Positions 38,377 to 47,305 of a DNA stretch of 64,000 nt are shown piece by piece. Within the stretch, counting starts at the first letter, position 1. The number at the start of each line of letters is the position of its first letter. Position numbers and translations under genes: made by a program. The notes below the pieces were generated by a model that saw only the letters and a program-made list of their open reading frames with translations, was not told the origin of the DNA and made no database searches. The stretch is from Aquabacterium sp. OR-4 (GTDB taxonomy: Bacteria > Pseudomonadota > Gammaproteobacteria > Burkholderiales > Burkholderiaceae_C), in NCBI RefSeq assembly GCF_025290835.2, contig NZ_JAOCQD020000002.1:434001-498000 (forward strand), in the 5' to 3' direction.

Positions 38377-40362
38377 TCAGAGCCGCTTGAATGACTTGCC
38401 CAAGAGTTCACCCATGCGCTTGTTGCCATCGGACGAGGTGAAGCGCGCGTAGTGCTTCTCCACGGTCGCCGGTCGGTCGTTCAGCACACGCGCCACTGTC
38501 TGGATTTCCCCAGGGGCGGCCTTGATGATTGACGAGCCAATCAGATGCCTGAACGCCTGCGTGCCGACCCCGGGGCAATTCCACAGGTATTTCTTGGTCA
38601 GCCAGAAGATTCGCTTGCTCAGGTCGTTCCATGGAACATGCGCATTCCATTTTTCAGCCAGTCCTTTGGCCTTGACCAGGAACAACAAGTCGCACGGGCT
38701 GCGCAGAAGCAACGGCCGGTGCTTGAAAAGGTATCGCTCAAGGTCCGCCCAAACAGACGCATGAACCTCGGCGTCGTAGTCGAGGTCGCCTGCAGCGCCT
38801 TTTGCGTTCTTGAAGAATGGGGTCCGCCATCGGATGTGCCAAGAACCATCGTTCTTCTGGTACAGGTTGCCCGTGTTGTCCGGACGCCAGGTCATGTGCG
38901 CAATATTTCGGTGGCGCAACGGATTGGAGGCAATCAGCTTGACCATAACCAGGTCGCGCGACCAGACCGCTTCGCGCCGGGGATTGCCGATGGGACGATT
39001 CGCCCGCATCCTTTGGACCATATCTACCAGAGCCTCCATCGGCTCCGGCAAGTTGAGAACACCATTCAAGGGCTCGAATGGGTCCCGGTGCACCTGAATT
39101 TGTCCGCGCAAAGATTGCGTCAGCCGACGGCAGTACTTCATCTGCCGCTCGCACATGTCGACCCAGTCACCCTTCTGGAACCGCTCCGGCAGAGTCGCCT
39201 TGAGCCAAGGCGACTGCGGGAAGTACCCCTCCACCGGGCGCACCAAGGACATCAACCAGCCTAGGAACTCGGGCACATACGTCGTGTGCGAACCCCCTGC
39301 CCGCTTCTTCCGCCATTCCAGGTACTGGACGAGGTAGTCAGGAACAACAATCCAGGCCAGCGTGTGCAGTTCGCTCTCGGGCAGACCTGCGCCGCCGTCC
39401 TCAACAGACAGCTGGAGCCAGCCGAGGTAGCTCGCGACCTTTGCCCAAACGGCCTGGGCGGACGCAACTTCTTTGCCGCCCAGGTATCGGTACCAAGTAC
39501 GGTCTGTCTTGCGGCCCATAGGCAACGGCGACATGCGCCACTGGCCCTTCGCGCTCCGCTCGAGGTCCGGTACCAGCGCGGTCTTGTAGACCATCAGGTC
39601 GTGCCACTGCTGCCGCAGCGGTGAGTCCGGCCCTGGCACGAACCAATACTCGTACTTGGTGAGCTTCCCCAACCGGTTTCGGTATTCAATCGCTGGCGCC
39701 TCGCCTAGGTCCGGCTGCAGCCTCGAGGGGTGCGCAACGCCCGAAAGCTTCCACAACTCCCCGCGCTCCATGCCGAAGTAGTTCTCGACGCGGTGCACGT
39801 AACGCGAGCTCGATGGCCGCGGGACCTTACCGTGCATCCAACCCAGCATCATGTCGTATGGCACCTGACTCATGTTGGCTACACGTTTGATGCTGTGGCC
39901 AGAGAGCAGCGTCTTCAGTTGCTGAACGAAAGGCGTCGGCTTCTCGGCGTCCAGCGCTCGAGTGGTGTCGTCCTCCTGAACCATCTGCCGAAGTGGAGTC
40001 AACGCCGCACGGGTGTTGGTCAGGTTGCGCTGCTTTCGTCCGGACTCGCGCAGCACTTCAAGGAACTGTTCCAGGCTATCTGGAAACTCGGAACGCATCT
40101 CTTCTCCGACTACGTCGTCTTCAGAGATGTGGTTCGCGCGAAGGACCCCCCGAAGAGCGGTAGCCCTGTTGGCAGCGGTGTTCGGGTTGAGTTGCTTGGT
40201 GGTGACGAAGTAGTTGAGCTTCTCCAAGAGGTCCTGATAGGTCAGCGGCGTCGGCTTCATTGCAGTCTTTCGAGCCCGTGCCGCACGCTTGGACGCCGTC
40301 TGCGAAGCAGGTAGAGACGACGGGACGAAAAACCTGCTAGCTTGGTAAGTTGTTGATTTCAT
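38377..40362 (-). CDS. Large tyrosine-recombinase-like protein
   Basis: A 661-residue protein. The C-terminal ~180 residues resemble a tyrosine recombinase catalytic domain: the first Arg in NPLRHRNIAHMTW, the second Arg in TQAFRHLIGSS, and the nucleophile Tyr in VEKHYARF. The His normally three residues before the second Arg is not seen (TQAFRH). The N-terminal ~450 residues are mostly unrecognised, with a helix-turn-helix-like stretch (LKTLLSGHSIKRVANMSQVPYDMMLGWMHG). I start at ATG 40362, with GAGG 7 bases upstream; the frame extends to 40416. It is not near an attachment site, so it may recombine something else or regulate. Confidence 0.7.
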   Translation of the reverse strand: MKSTTYQASRFFVPSSLPASQTASKRAARARKTAMKPTPLTYQDLLEKLNYFVTTKQLNPNTAANRATALRGVLRANHISEDDVVGEEMRSEFPDSLEQFLEVLRESGRKQRNLTNTRAALTPLRQMVQEDDTTRALDAEKPTPFVQQLKTLLSGHSIKRVANMSQVPYDMMLGWMHGKVPRPSSSRYVHRVENYFGMERGELWKLSGVAHPSRLQPDLGEAPAIEYRNRLGKLTKYEYWFVPGPDSPLRQQWHDLMVYKTALVPDLERSAKGQWRMSPLPMGRKTDRTWYRYLGGKEVASAQAVWAKVASYLGWLQLSVEDGGAGLPESELHTLAWIVVPDYLVQYLEWRKKRAGGSHTTYVPEFLGWLMSLVRPVEGYFPQSPWLKATLPERFQKGDWVDMCERQMKYCRRLTQSLRGQIQVHRDPFEPLNGVLNLPEPMEALVDMVQRMRANRPIGNPRREAVWSRDLVMVKLIASNPLRHRNIAHMTWRPDNTGNLYQKNDGSWHIRWRTPFFKNAKGAAGDLDYDAEVHASVWADLERYLFKHRPLLLRSPCDLLFLVKAKGLAEKWNAHVPWNDLSKRIFWLTKKYLWNCPGVGTQAFRHLIGSSIIKAAPGEIQTVARVLNDRPATVEKHYARFTSSDGNKRMGELLGKSFKRL

Positions 40363-40629
40363 TACCGAACCTCGTAGCCAGCCACTTTTGAAAGGAAGTT
40401 GGTAGGTGGCATACATGCAGGTAGTTCGCAGAGCGAAAAAAGCGTTGCGGCACAGGCAGTTATCGCATCGCCTGTCCTATAGCGAGCCGTTTTATTTGCT
40501 GCACCGCTCGAAACATGGCCATTTCGGTGCATGGGTGGATGAGCTTTTCGTCCAAGCATTCAATCCATCCAGTGACCCCCGCTTTGTCGCCATCGCTACA
40601 CGGTTCAGCTACTTTTACAAGGACACCCG

Positions 40630-41271
40630 ATGGACAACAAGTTCGATACCTGCAGCACGCTGCACACAACCCTGCAGCCGATACCGGGCTCTGTCTACGA
40701 CTGGCACCTAAATACCGGCAGGCTGGGAAGCTACCGCGACGGAATGAATTCACGAGTTCACGCCATCACCACGAACGACGTTGAGGTACCGGAAGCAGTG
40801 TTCAAGGTGACATGCTGCGTACCAACGCTCTCGCTCTACGAGCAAATCGGTACCGTGCGAACCAGTAACCGACGGGTTTCTGGACTACCCACAGTCCGGG
40901 AGCACTTCGGCAGTTGTGCCCAAGATGCAAACAGCTTCTTTTTCTTTGGTTTTCAACTCGACCGCCTTCGGGAGGCCCGTTCACCGCAAGAGCGCCAACA
41001 AGTCCAAAGCCTCATCGCGGAAGTGCAGCGCATTCAGAAGGACATCGGTGCAAAGCATGCCTGGCGCAGCCAGTGGGTGATTGACAGCAAAGTTGCCCGG
41101 CAGTTGGCCCGATACAACTTCATGGGCCTGAGCGCAGCGTTCGAACTGACGGCTGATGTCATCGAGGAAACGCACGCAGTCCTGGACCTGGAGCAGGCAG
41201 GGAACATCCTGTTCGACAGGTTTGGCTATGTGTGCCTGGCGGACCCTGTCGCGCAGACCTTTAGTTGCTGA
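40630..41271 (+). CDS. Hypothetical protein
   Basis: I do not recognise this 213-residue protein. It starts at ATG 40630, with AAGGA 7 bases upstream, and is followed by a strong terminator, so it is very likely expressed as a single-gene unit divergent from the recombinase-like gene. The middle has a helical charged segment (LREARSPQERQQVQSLIAEVQRIQKDIGAK). The C-terminal segment (ETHAVLDLEQAGNILFDRFG) is acidic. There is no signal peptide. The 267-base divergent gap (40363-40629) is AT-richer and should hold both promoters. Confidence 0.65.
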   Translation: MDNKFDTCSTLHTTLQPIPGSVYDWHLNTGRLGSYRDGMNSRVHAITTNDVEVPEAVFKVTCCVPTLSLYEQIGTVRTSNRRVSGLPTVREHFGSCAQDANSFFFFGFQLDRLREARSPQERQQVQSLIAEVQRIQKDIGAKHAWRSQWVIDSKVARQLARYNFMGLSAAFELTADVIEETHAVLDLEQAGNILFDRFGYVCLADPVAQTFSC

Positions 41272-41294
41272 GCGCGGCTAAGCCGTTTGATTCA

Positions 41295-41328
41295 AGCCCA
41301 CTCCATTCGTTGGAGTGGGCTTTTTCTT
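41295..41328 (+). terminator. Terminator of the 40630-41271 gene
   Basis: An 11-bp stem (agcccactcca / tggagtgggct) with a short loop is followed by ttttttc-type T-run. Orientation fits the upstream plus-strand gene. Confidence 0.9.
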
Positions 41329-41377
41329 GTGATTCGCCAACTTCCAGAAACGATGGCGCCTGTATTACAAACGAAGA

Positions 41378-41399
41378 AGCGGCCCCAAAAGGGGCCGCT
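41378..41399 (-). terminator. Terminator for the secreted-protein gene
   Basis: The stem agcggcccc / ggggccgct with an aaaa loop is followed on the minus strand by TTCTTCGTTT. A second hairpin (ggcgaggc / gcctcgcc, 41425-41444) lies beside it. The rest of 41400-41609 shows no supported gene. Confidence 0.65.
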
Positions 41400-41609
41400 C
41401 GGTTCTGAAATTCAGAGTTCTCAGGCGAGGCAGAAGCCTCGCCACTGGATACATCTTGAAGTGGAAGGTGTTGGCGACGGACACAGTGCCGAGTGTGCTG
41501 GTGCACGAACAACCCCGGCAGAAAGGCAACTGGCGGAAGTATTTACCAGTTGTCAAGCCGCCTAGTTCGTGACTACGGTGCCACCAGCAGCCCAGTCAGC
41601 CTTTCTCCT

Positions 41610-43430
41610 TCAACGTACCCACAGGATACCCGTTTGATTGAACAGGTAGGTGCCCTGCACAGCAACTGTCAGGCCGTTAGTGGTGCTATTCCCGGCACGG
41701 CTGAAGACCAGACCTCCGTTGCCCGCTTGTTGAGTTCCTCCTGAACAGGCGGCATGCTTCATGGAGCTCAGCCCCAAGTAATATGTTGGCGAGCTGCATC
41801 CGTCACTGTTTTGAGTTGCGGTGTCCCAAACAGGGCTGGGCGAGTACGTAGTTGTGTATTTCAGGCAATTTCCAGTTGCGGTTGCATTTGCGGCAAATAC
41901 GCAACTTGTTGAGAAGTAACTTTTAACCGAGCCACTTGTCAGGCGGAAGCCTGTGGGATGGCCACTCTTTGCAGCATTGATAAACGCGTCGCTGACCTTT
42001 CCCGTTGCTGTGAGCCCCGAACCAGTCCAAGCAACCGCTGCGGGATTCGCGTGGTTTCTATTGCTGACGGACACGCCAACAACCATCGTCCAGCCCCCTC
42101 CGTCGGCGGTCATGTCACAGGTAACATCCGTGGCTGACTGCCCGAGGGGTCTGATTCGATACACTCCATCACCAGTCGCCCCTGTATATTGATAAGACCC
42201 GGTGGAGGGATAGCGGTAGTCGTTGCAGCTACTGGCCAGCGAACCGTCAGCCCAAGCTTTGTAACCTGAGTACTGAACAATACCCCCGCCACCTTCCGAA
42301 TACGGCGTCGTTGGAACAGTAAAGTTCGACGTGTACCGAGCAAGCCCCTTGGTAATACGCAAATCATCCAAGTATCCTTGATAGTGCTGCGACTCGGAAC
42401 TATAGAACGCACCAATATGAAGGGGGTGCGAATCCTGTCTATTATGAGCGGTGGCTGCGACGGTTCGCACCAATGTACCGTTCAAGAATAACAAGACGTT
42501 GCTGCCGGACTGAGCAACGGCCACGTGTGTCCAACTATTTAGAGAGACGGCCGAGGGAGAAGTCCAGACTGTGCCTCCGGTCCAAAAGTACAGCTTACCT
42601 GTTCCTTTTTCCAGCCCAACTTCGTATGAAGCTTCTGGAGTGGCTCCCCAAGGCCTGCGAGAAAGGATAGTCCGGTATTTTGAGAAGTTGCCTTGCGGAT
42701 ACATCCAAAATTCTGCCGTCCAGTCACTTCCGCCAAGGTTTAGCGATACATCTGCGGGAACACTAAGTACTCCGCTGGCACCGTCGAAATAGATAGAGCC
42801 AGAGCCCATCTTGACAACGGATGTGTTGATGGATGCACCAGCCGAAGAAACCGTTACCTTCTTCTGAGGCATGCTGCTGTCGACCACTGCCGTACTATCC
42901 GCGGTGCCCTCTCCGCGTAGTAGCAGCGATGTTTGGGAAAAATTAGGGTCCACGGAAAGTACACCGCGTCCTGCCAATGCGACCCTTTGCAAGGCCAAAC
43001 TTCCATACTTCACTTCAAGACTGGCGCCAGAGTAGGCTATCCCAGATGTTGGTGTGAAGGCGACGGTCACGGCACAGTCAGCACCCGTAGGTAGTGTTGT
43101 CGGGCAGTTGGTCGCCGCCGTAAAGGCGCTCGCAGGTGCGGTAATTTCAAGTGTCGTCAGCGCAACGTTGCCACTATTGCTTACCAACACGGACCTTTCG
43201 CCAGTGGAGCCGAGCGTGACATCACCAAAGTCCAGGGATGTTGCAGATAACGAGAAGGCAGGATTCGCCGGTTCTGCTGGTGGCTGCGCAGCGGTCGTAG
43301 CGCCAACAACTAGGCCGGGCTTGAGCTTCTTGAACTCGTACTTGGTTTGAGCCAAAACGGCCAGTGGCGACAGTGCTGTTGTGAGTACTGCGGTAAGGGC
43401 CACAGCTGCTCGAAGTGAATGAATTTTCAT
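41610..43430 (-). CDS. Secreted protein with anchor-D, LamG-like and fibrinogen-like domains
   Basis: A 606-residue exported protein. Residues 1-27 are a signal peptide (cleavage after LAVLA). Residues ~58-155 look like a choice-of-anchor-D/ASPM-SPD-2-Hydin beta domain (LDFGDVTLGSTGERSVLVSNSGN). Residues ~165-385 form a LamG/concanavalin-like domain (WTAEFWMYPQGNFSKYRTILSR, WTHVAVAQSGSNVLLFLNG). Residues ~390-606 resemble a fibrinogen C-terminal-like domain (DVTCDMTADGGGWTMVV, ending GILWVR). Such proteins bind glycans or surfaces. It is AT-richer than the chromosome and stands alone as cargo, between hypothetical genes and the integrases. Confidence 0.75.
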   Translation of the reverse strand: MKIHSLRAAVALTAVLTTALSPLAVLAQTKYEFKKLKPGLVVGATTAAQPPAEPANPAFSLSATSLDFGDVTLGSTGERSVLVSNSGNVALTTLEITAPASAFTAATNCPTTLPTGADCAVTVAFTPTSGIAYSGASLEVKYGSLALQRVALAGRGVLSVDPNFSQTSLLLRGEGTADSTAVVDSSMPQKKVTVSSAGASINTSVVKMGSGSIYFDGASGVLSVPADVSLNLGGSDWTAEFWMYPQGNFSKYRTILSRRPWGATPEASYEVGLEKGTGKLYFWTGGTVWTSPSAVSLNSWTHVAVAQSGSNVLLFLNGTLVRTVAATAHNRQDSHPLHIGAFYSSESQHYQGYLDDLRITKGLARYTSNFTVPTTPYSEGGGGIVQYSGYKAWADGSLASSCNDYRYPSTGSYQYTGATGDGVYRIRPLGQSATDVTCDMTADGGGWTMVVGVSVSNRNHANPAAVAWTGSGLTATGKVSDAFINAAKSGHPTGFRLTSGSVKSYFSTSCVFAANATATGNCLKYTTTYSPSPVWDTATQNSDGCSSPTYYLGLSSMKHAACSGGTQQAGNGGLVFSRAGNSTTNGLTVAVQGTYLFNQTGILWVR

Positions 43431-43616
43431 CGGTGGGAACCAGATTTGGAGAAGTGATACCCACCTATAGCGAGTTCGATTTTATTCCGTTCCAAAGTTG
43501 AAAATGCGTCGCACGTAATGCAGGCGATTGGCTTCTACAAAAAATGGGGGCAACTCGGCGAACACGTCTTCATCTTCGCCTTCTTATTCCTACTCTGCCC
43601 CCGGAATGCCTCTACG

Positions 43617-45320
43617 CTAGCGCTCTGCCTGGCCGACCGGTGGTTGCGAAAAATGAAGATGCTGAAGGTCCACCTCGTCGTATCGCAGCTTTCCGATAGC
43701 CTCAACCAGAATCGGGAACGGGTACTGCTTATCGCGGACTCTCATGTAGCCCTTGCCCGAGACACCCTTCTCCAGCCAGTGCCCGGTTAGAGCATCCTTC
43801 ACCTCATCTGTCGCACCGCAGATGCCCAATTGCTGCTTAAACGAAAACCGATAACTGTGAAAGCATAGTCGCTCGTCGTCGAGACCAAGTCGGTCAAGAA
43901 AAGCAGAGTGCCACTTTCCGTATGCGTTCGAGAAGCGCTTGTACTTGTTGTCGTTCTTGAGGGAATGAAAGACCCGCTGGTGCCCTGCCCGCTTCTGGTT
44001 CTCCACGAAGTCCAAGAACCCACATGCAACGAGCTCCTGGTGAATAGGCACCAATCGATAGCTGCCCGAGGCCTTCAAGTGCTGCTGGGGGTCAAGGTCT
44101 GCAATCCGAATTGCCCACTCACCATTGATACGCTGAATGTCCTCGACCCTGAGCTGGCACAGCTCTTCAATGCGTGGACCAGCAAACATGCCCAGGAGAG
44201 GGCCCCAGTAGGCCACCTCAGAGCTCTGCCCTTCTGCGCGTTCCCCTCGGGTGTACATAGGCGACTCGAAGATGGTGCGCAGCTCGGCATAGTCGTACGA
44301 ACGTCGCTGCTCGTGCGCGGGCGTCTCCGGAATCATGTCGAACTTGATGTTGTCGAACGGATTCCTGTCAAGTGAAACCAGGCCTTCGCTCATCCCATAC
44401 CGTAAGAGCGTGGCGAGCCCGCCGATGCGATTTCGCACCGTCTCTCTCATGAGCTCACAGCTGGCCAGGTAGTCGCGATAGCCGAGGCCATGCTCGTCAT
44501 GGTCAATTGCCACCACCGGAATTGCTCGGTAAAGCGACTCGAACTCGTCGACGAAGCCAAGGTACGTATCGCGTGTGCGGACCTCCGATTGCCCTTTCGC
44601 CCAGGCCTCATACAGGTCCATCAGCGTGGGCATGTCCCTCGGCGCCGGTGGCAGTCGCGCCGGCGTCTTGTGCATCTTTCCCCTGGCGCGGGCGAGCTGA
44701 GCTTCCGCAAGCTCGATGTCCTTGTTCATCAGCTCCCATAGAAACTGCCGCTTGACCTCCGACTCAGGCGGAGCGATGAGCCGCTCGAAGCTGAGCAAGT
44801 CGCCAGCCAGGTCCTCGACGGGCGAGAAGTCCTCGAACGCGCAGCACTCCCGGTAAGTCTCTATCCAGTCCTCGAGGTATTCGATGTGCTCGGCGCGCTC
44901 CTCTTTCGTCAGCTCCTTGCGATGCTCGTCGTCGGTCTGAAGGATTCCGTACTCATAGCGGCTGATGATGTACGGGATGTGCTCCGGCATCAGGTACTTC
45001 GTCGTTCCCTCGTCACGAGCCGCCTTCGGCACCTTCGGGTTGTCAGCTACTTTGGACAGTGCCCGGGCCACTCGCTGTTCGAAGCGCTGGTTCTCCTGTC
45101 CGAGCCTCTTGAGCGCAACGGACAGGTCGTCCGTGCTCAAGGACTTCCAGACCTGCTTGGCCTCGGCGAGACGCCCGCTGGCGTTGCGACCAATTGCAGC
45201 TGGGTACTTGCGCTTGAAGTAGTAGGTCCCGTCGCGCAAGAAGAGGTAGAGCGGCAGGGCGTCGGCACCTTGCTTGGCAGGTTCCGGCGGCAGAAGAAGC
45301 TGGGGGTTTTCAATGAACAT
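43617..45320 (-). CDS. Tyrosine recombinase (DUF6538-type integrase), copy 2
   Basis: A 567-residue site-specific recombinase. An N-terminal DUF6538-like strand pair (LFLRDGTYYFKRKYPAAIG) is followed by a long helical region. A core-binding domain (PTLMDLYEAWAKGQ) and a catalytic domain follow, with Arg (GPRIEELCQL), HxxR (FHSYRFSFKQQ), GHW and the Tyr in KGYMRVRDKQYPF. All expected catalytic residues are present. It is a diverged paralogue of the next gene, sharing motif order and C-terminal style, and lies 150 bp downstream of it on the same strand. Confidence 0.88.
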   Translation of the reverse strand: MFIENPQLLLPPEPAKQGADALPLYLFLRDGTYYFKRKYPAAIGRNASGRLAEAKQVWKSLSTDDLSVALKRLGQENQRFEQRVARALSKVADNPKVPKAARDEGTTKYLMPEHIPYIISRYEYGILQTDDEHRKELTKEERAEHIEYLEDWIETYRECCAFEDFSPVEDLAGDLLSFERLIAPPESEVKRQFLWELMNKDIELAEAQLARARGKMHKTPARLPPAPRDMPTLMDLYEAWAKGQSEVRTRDTYLGFVDEFESLYRAIPVVAIDHDEHGLGYRDYLASCELMRETVRNRIGGLATLLRYGMSEGLVSLDRNPFDNIKFDMIPETPAHEQRRSYDYAELRTIFESPMYTRGERAEGQSSEVAYWGPLLGMFAGPRIEELCQLRVEDIQRINGEWAIRIADLDPQQHLKASGSYRLVPIHQELVACGFLDFVENQKRAGHQRVFHSLKNDNKYKRFSNAYGKWHSAFLDRLGLDDERLCFHSYRFSFKQQLGICGATDEVKDALTGHWLEKGVSGKGYMRVRDKQYPFPILVEAIGKLRYDEVDLQHLHFSQPPVGQAER

Positions 45321-45470
45321 GGCGAACTCTCACCACGTCGGATATCGACGCCTTGAGGCCAATCTTGATGGCTTTCCGGTGAACAGCCTGGATTTTCTGG
45401 CCAGCACTGGTCGAGCGGAAGAGGGTCAGATGGCCAACCTGTGCGCGCACGCACAGGTTTGGCGATGTCC

Positions 45471-47105
45471 TCAACGAACCAGGTTTTCGGCGACGCCCTC
45501 GTAGGGGTCCGCGACGTGCAGGTGCTCAATCTTCAACTCGTCGTACCGCAACGTCTTGATGGCCTCCACAAGCTTCGGGAACGGGTACTGTCGCTCCTCG
45601 GCCCGCATGTAGACCCGGCTGGCGTTGCTGTCGCTGGCCCAGTGCCCCGTCAGCGCATCCCGCACCTCGTTGTCGATGCCGCTGAGGCTGCACCGCTGCT
45701 TGAACAGGTAGCGGAAGGAGTGGTAGTCCAGCCGGCGGTCGCTCATGCCAATCGAGTCCAGGTAACGTCCAAACCACTTTCCCGGAGCGTTAGAGTAAAT
45801 CTGGTTAGCGTTGACGTTGCTGAGCGTGGGGAAAACTCGGCGGTGGCCTGCGGCGGCCATCGTGGCCACGTAGCGCAAGAAACCACAGCAGATGACCTCC
45901 TCGTGCAGCGGCACACGGCGAAATGACCCGTCGTTCTTGATGTTCTGGTCGTCGTCGAGGTTGCAGATGCGCAGACACCAGACGCCGTTGATGCTCTGGA
46001 CGTCCACCACGGTCAGCTGGCACAGCTCTTCGATGCGGGCGCCGACGAATGGCCCCAAGAGTGGGAGCCAGTAGGCAGCGTCGCTGGCCTGACCTTTGGG
46101 CCGGTACCCCTGGGTGTAGAGCGGACTGGCGAAGAGTTGGTTCAGCTCCCAGGTTTCGTACGCCCTCCTCTTCTTTCCAGGCTTCAGGCCGACCGCCCCG
46201 ACAATTTCGATGCGCTCGAACGGGTTGCCCGTCATGTGCTCAACGAGCTCGGTCATGCCATGCCGAACCAGGGTCGACAAGAAGCCAAGGCGGTTCTCGA
46301 TGGTGCCGCGGGACAGGTTCCGTTCAAGGAGCTGGTCGCGATACGCCCGAACCATGGGTCTGGTGATGCTGTCCACTGCGATGGGTCCGTGGAGCTCTCG
46401 GAACTCCAGCACCGCGGTTTCCACCGAGCTGATGGTCCGGTGCCGGGTCTGCGTGCGCTTCCAGTCTTCGAAGAGGTGCAGCATCGTCTGCTTGGGTCCC
46501 TTGAGCTCCACCTGAGCGGAGGAGGTCGCCATCGGGGTGCTTCGCGGATTTGCCTTCGGGGCAGTCGGGGCAGTCGGGGCCCCATGGGTGTCCGACCTGG
46601 CCGATGGCAACGCGGCGCCAGGTGCGAGCTGTTGCAGTCGATGAAGCCCTGCCTCGAGGGTTCGAATCAGCTCGATGCGCTCCTTTTCAGGCTGAGCCTG
46701 CGCCCGACTGGGAGGCGAAGCGTCGACACGGGTCTGGACACTTGGCGTCAGAGCTCCCTGTGTGGGCAGTCGTCCCTGGACGGCAGCCAGAACAGGTCGA
46801 CGCTGAGGTGGCTCACCCTCCTGCTCGGAGTCGCGAGCTGCCTGCTTTCGACGAAAGGCCGCCAGCGTCAGGTTGAACTCGGTGACTTCGACCGCGAGGC
46901 GGACCTTGGCCTTGGTCAAGAGGTTGGTCTCCAGCGACTTCCAGACCTGTTCCTTGTAGTCAGGAAAGGCTTCAGCCGCCCCTGCTGGAATCTTGCGCTT
47001 GAAGTAGTAGGTCTCGCCGCGCTTGAACATGTACTGCGGCAGCTTGGCTACTGCCCTGCCGCCCACCAGCTCAAGGGTGCGAACGTTGCTGTTGGATTGA
47101 ATCAT
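45471..47105 (-). CDS. Tyrosine recombinase (DUF6538-type integrase) next to the attachment site
   Basis: A 544-residue recombinase, probably the integrase of the element because it is the first gene from the tRNA-Asp junction. It starts at ATG 47105 with an AGGAGC ribosome-binding site. DUF6538-like KRGETYYFKRKIPAG lies near the N-terminus. A Pro/Ala/Thr-rich linker spans about residues 100-190. The core-binding and catalytic domains hold Arg (GARIEELCQL), HxxR (YHSFRYLFKQR), GHW and Tyr (VYMRAEERQYPF). Repeats upstream of its start (47162-47240) may bind it or control it. Confidence 0.9.
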   Translation of the reverse strand: MIQSNSNVRTLELVGGRAVAKLPQYMFKRGETYYFKRKIPAGAAEAFPDYKEQVWKSLETNLLTKAKVRLAVEVTEFNLTLAAFRRKQAARDSEQEGEPPQRRPVLAAVQGRLPTQGALTPSVQTRVDASPPSRAQAQPEKERIELIRTLEAGLHRLQQLAPGAALPSARSDTHGAPTAPTAPKANPRSTPMATSSAQVELKGPKQTMLHLFEDWKRTQTRHRTISSVETAVLEFRELHGPIAVDSITRPMVRAYRDQLLERNLSRGTIENRLGFLSTLVRHGMTELVEHMTGNPFERIEIVGAVGLKPGKKRRAYETWELNQLFASPLYTQGYRPKGQASDAAYWLPLLGPFVGARIEELCQLTVVDVQSINGVWCLRICNLDDDQNIKNDGSFRRVPLHEEVICCGFLRYVATMAAAGHRRVFPTLSNVNANQIYSNAPGKWFGRYLDSIGMSDRRLDYHSFRYLFKQRCSLSGIDNEVRDALTGHWASDSNASRVYMRAEERQYPFPKLVEAIKTLRYDELKIEHLHVADPYEGVAENLVR

Positions 47106-47161
47106 CGGTGCTCCTGGTCGGGGGGTCGACCTCGGCGAGCACTTCGATGTGTCGGGGCGGC

Positions 47162-47240
47162 TGCTACACCGCACTGCTACACCGGACTGCTACACCGAAG
47201 CCAATTCGGGGTAGCACCGTCGACCGCAAACGGGGTAGCA
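47162..47240. repeat. Right arm-type recombinase-binding repeats
   Basis: Three direct copies of tgctacaccg lie at 47162, 47175 and 47188, with an exact 13-bp period. Two inverted copies, cggggtagca, lie at 47207 and 47231. The inverted pair matches the pair inside the left end. The region lies between the integrase start and the core, as expected for arm sites and autoregulation. Confidence 0.75.
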
Positions 47241-47251
47241 AAACCAGGGGC

Positions 47252-47295
47252 AAAAAAGCAAAAAGCCGTTGCAAGTCAATGACTTACAACGGCTT
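47252..47295 (-). terminator. Element-borne terminator for tRNA-Asp
   Basis: The stem aagccgttg / caacggctt, extended by aagtc / gactt, is followed on the minus strand by TTTTTGCTTTTTTG. It starts 11 bases past the tRNA CCA end, replacing the chromosomal terminator now at 29561-29596. Confidence 0.85.
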
Positions 47296-47305
47296 CGCTT
47301 TGATA

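Noticed and set aside
41261..41556. Small minus-strand frames after the secreted-protein gene
   Set aside because: They run through two hairpins and a terminator and lack ribosome-binding sites.
38377..47105. Recombinase-in-trio (RIT) element
   Set aside because: RIT elements have three different recombinase genes packed head to tail. Here two paralogues are adjacent and the third is 3 kb away behind unrelated genes.
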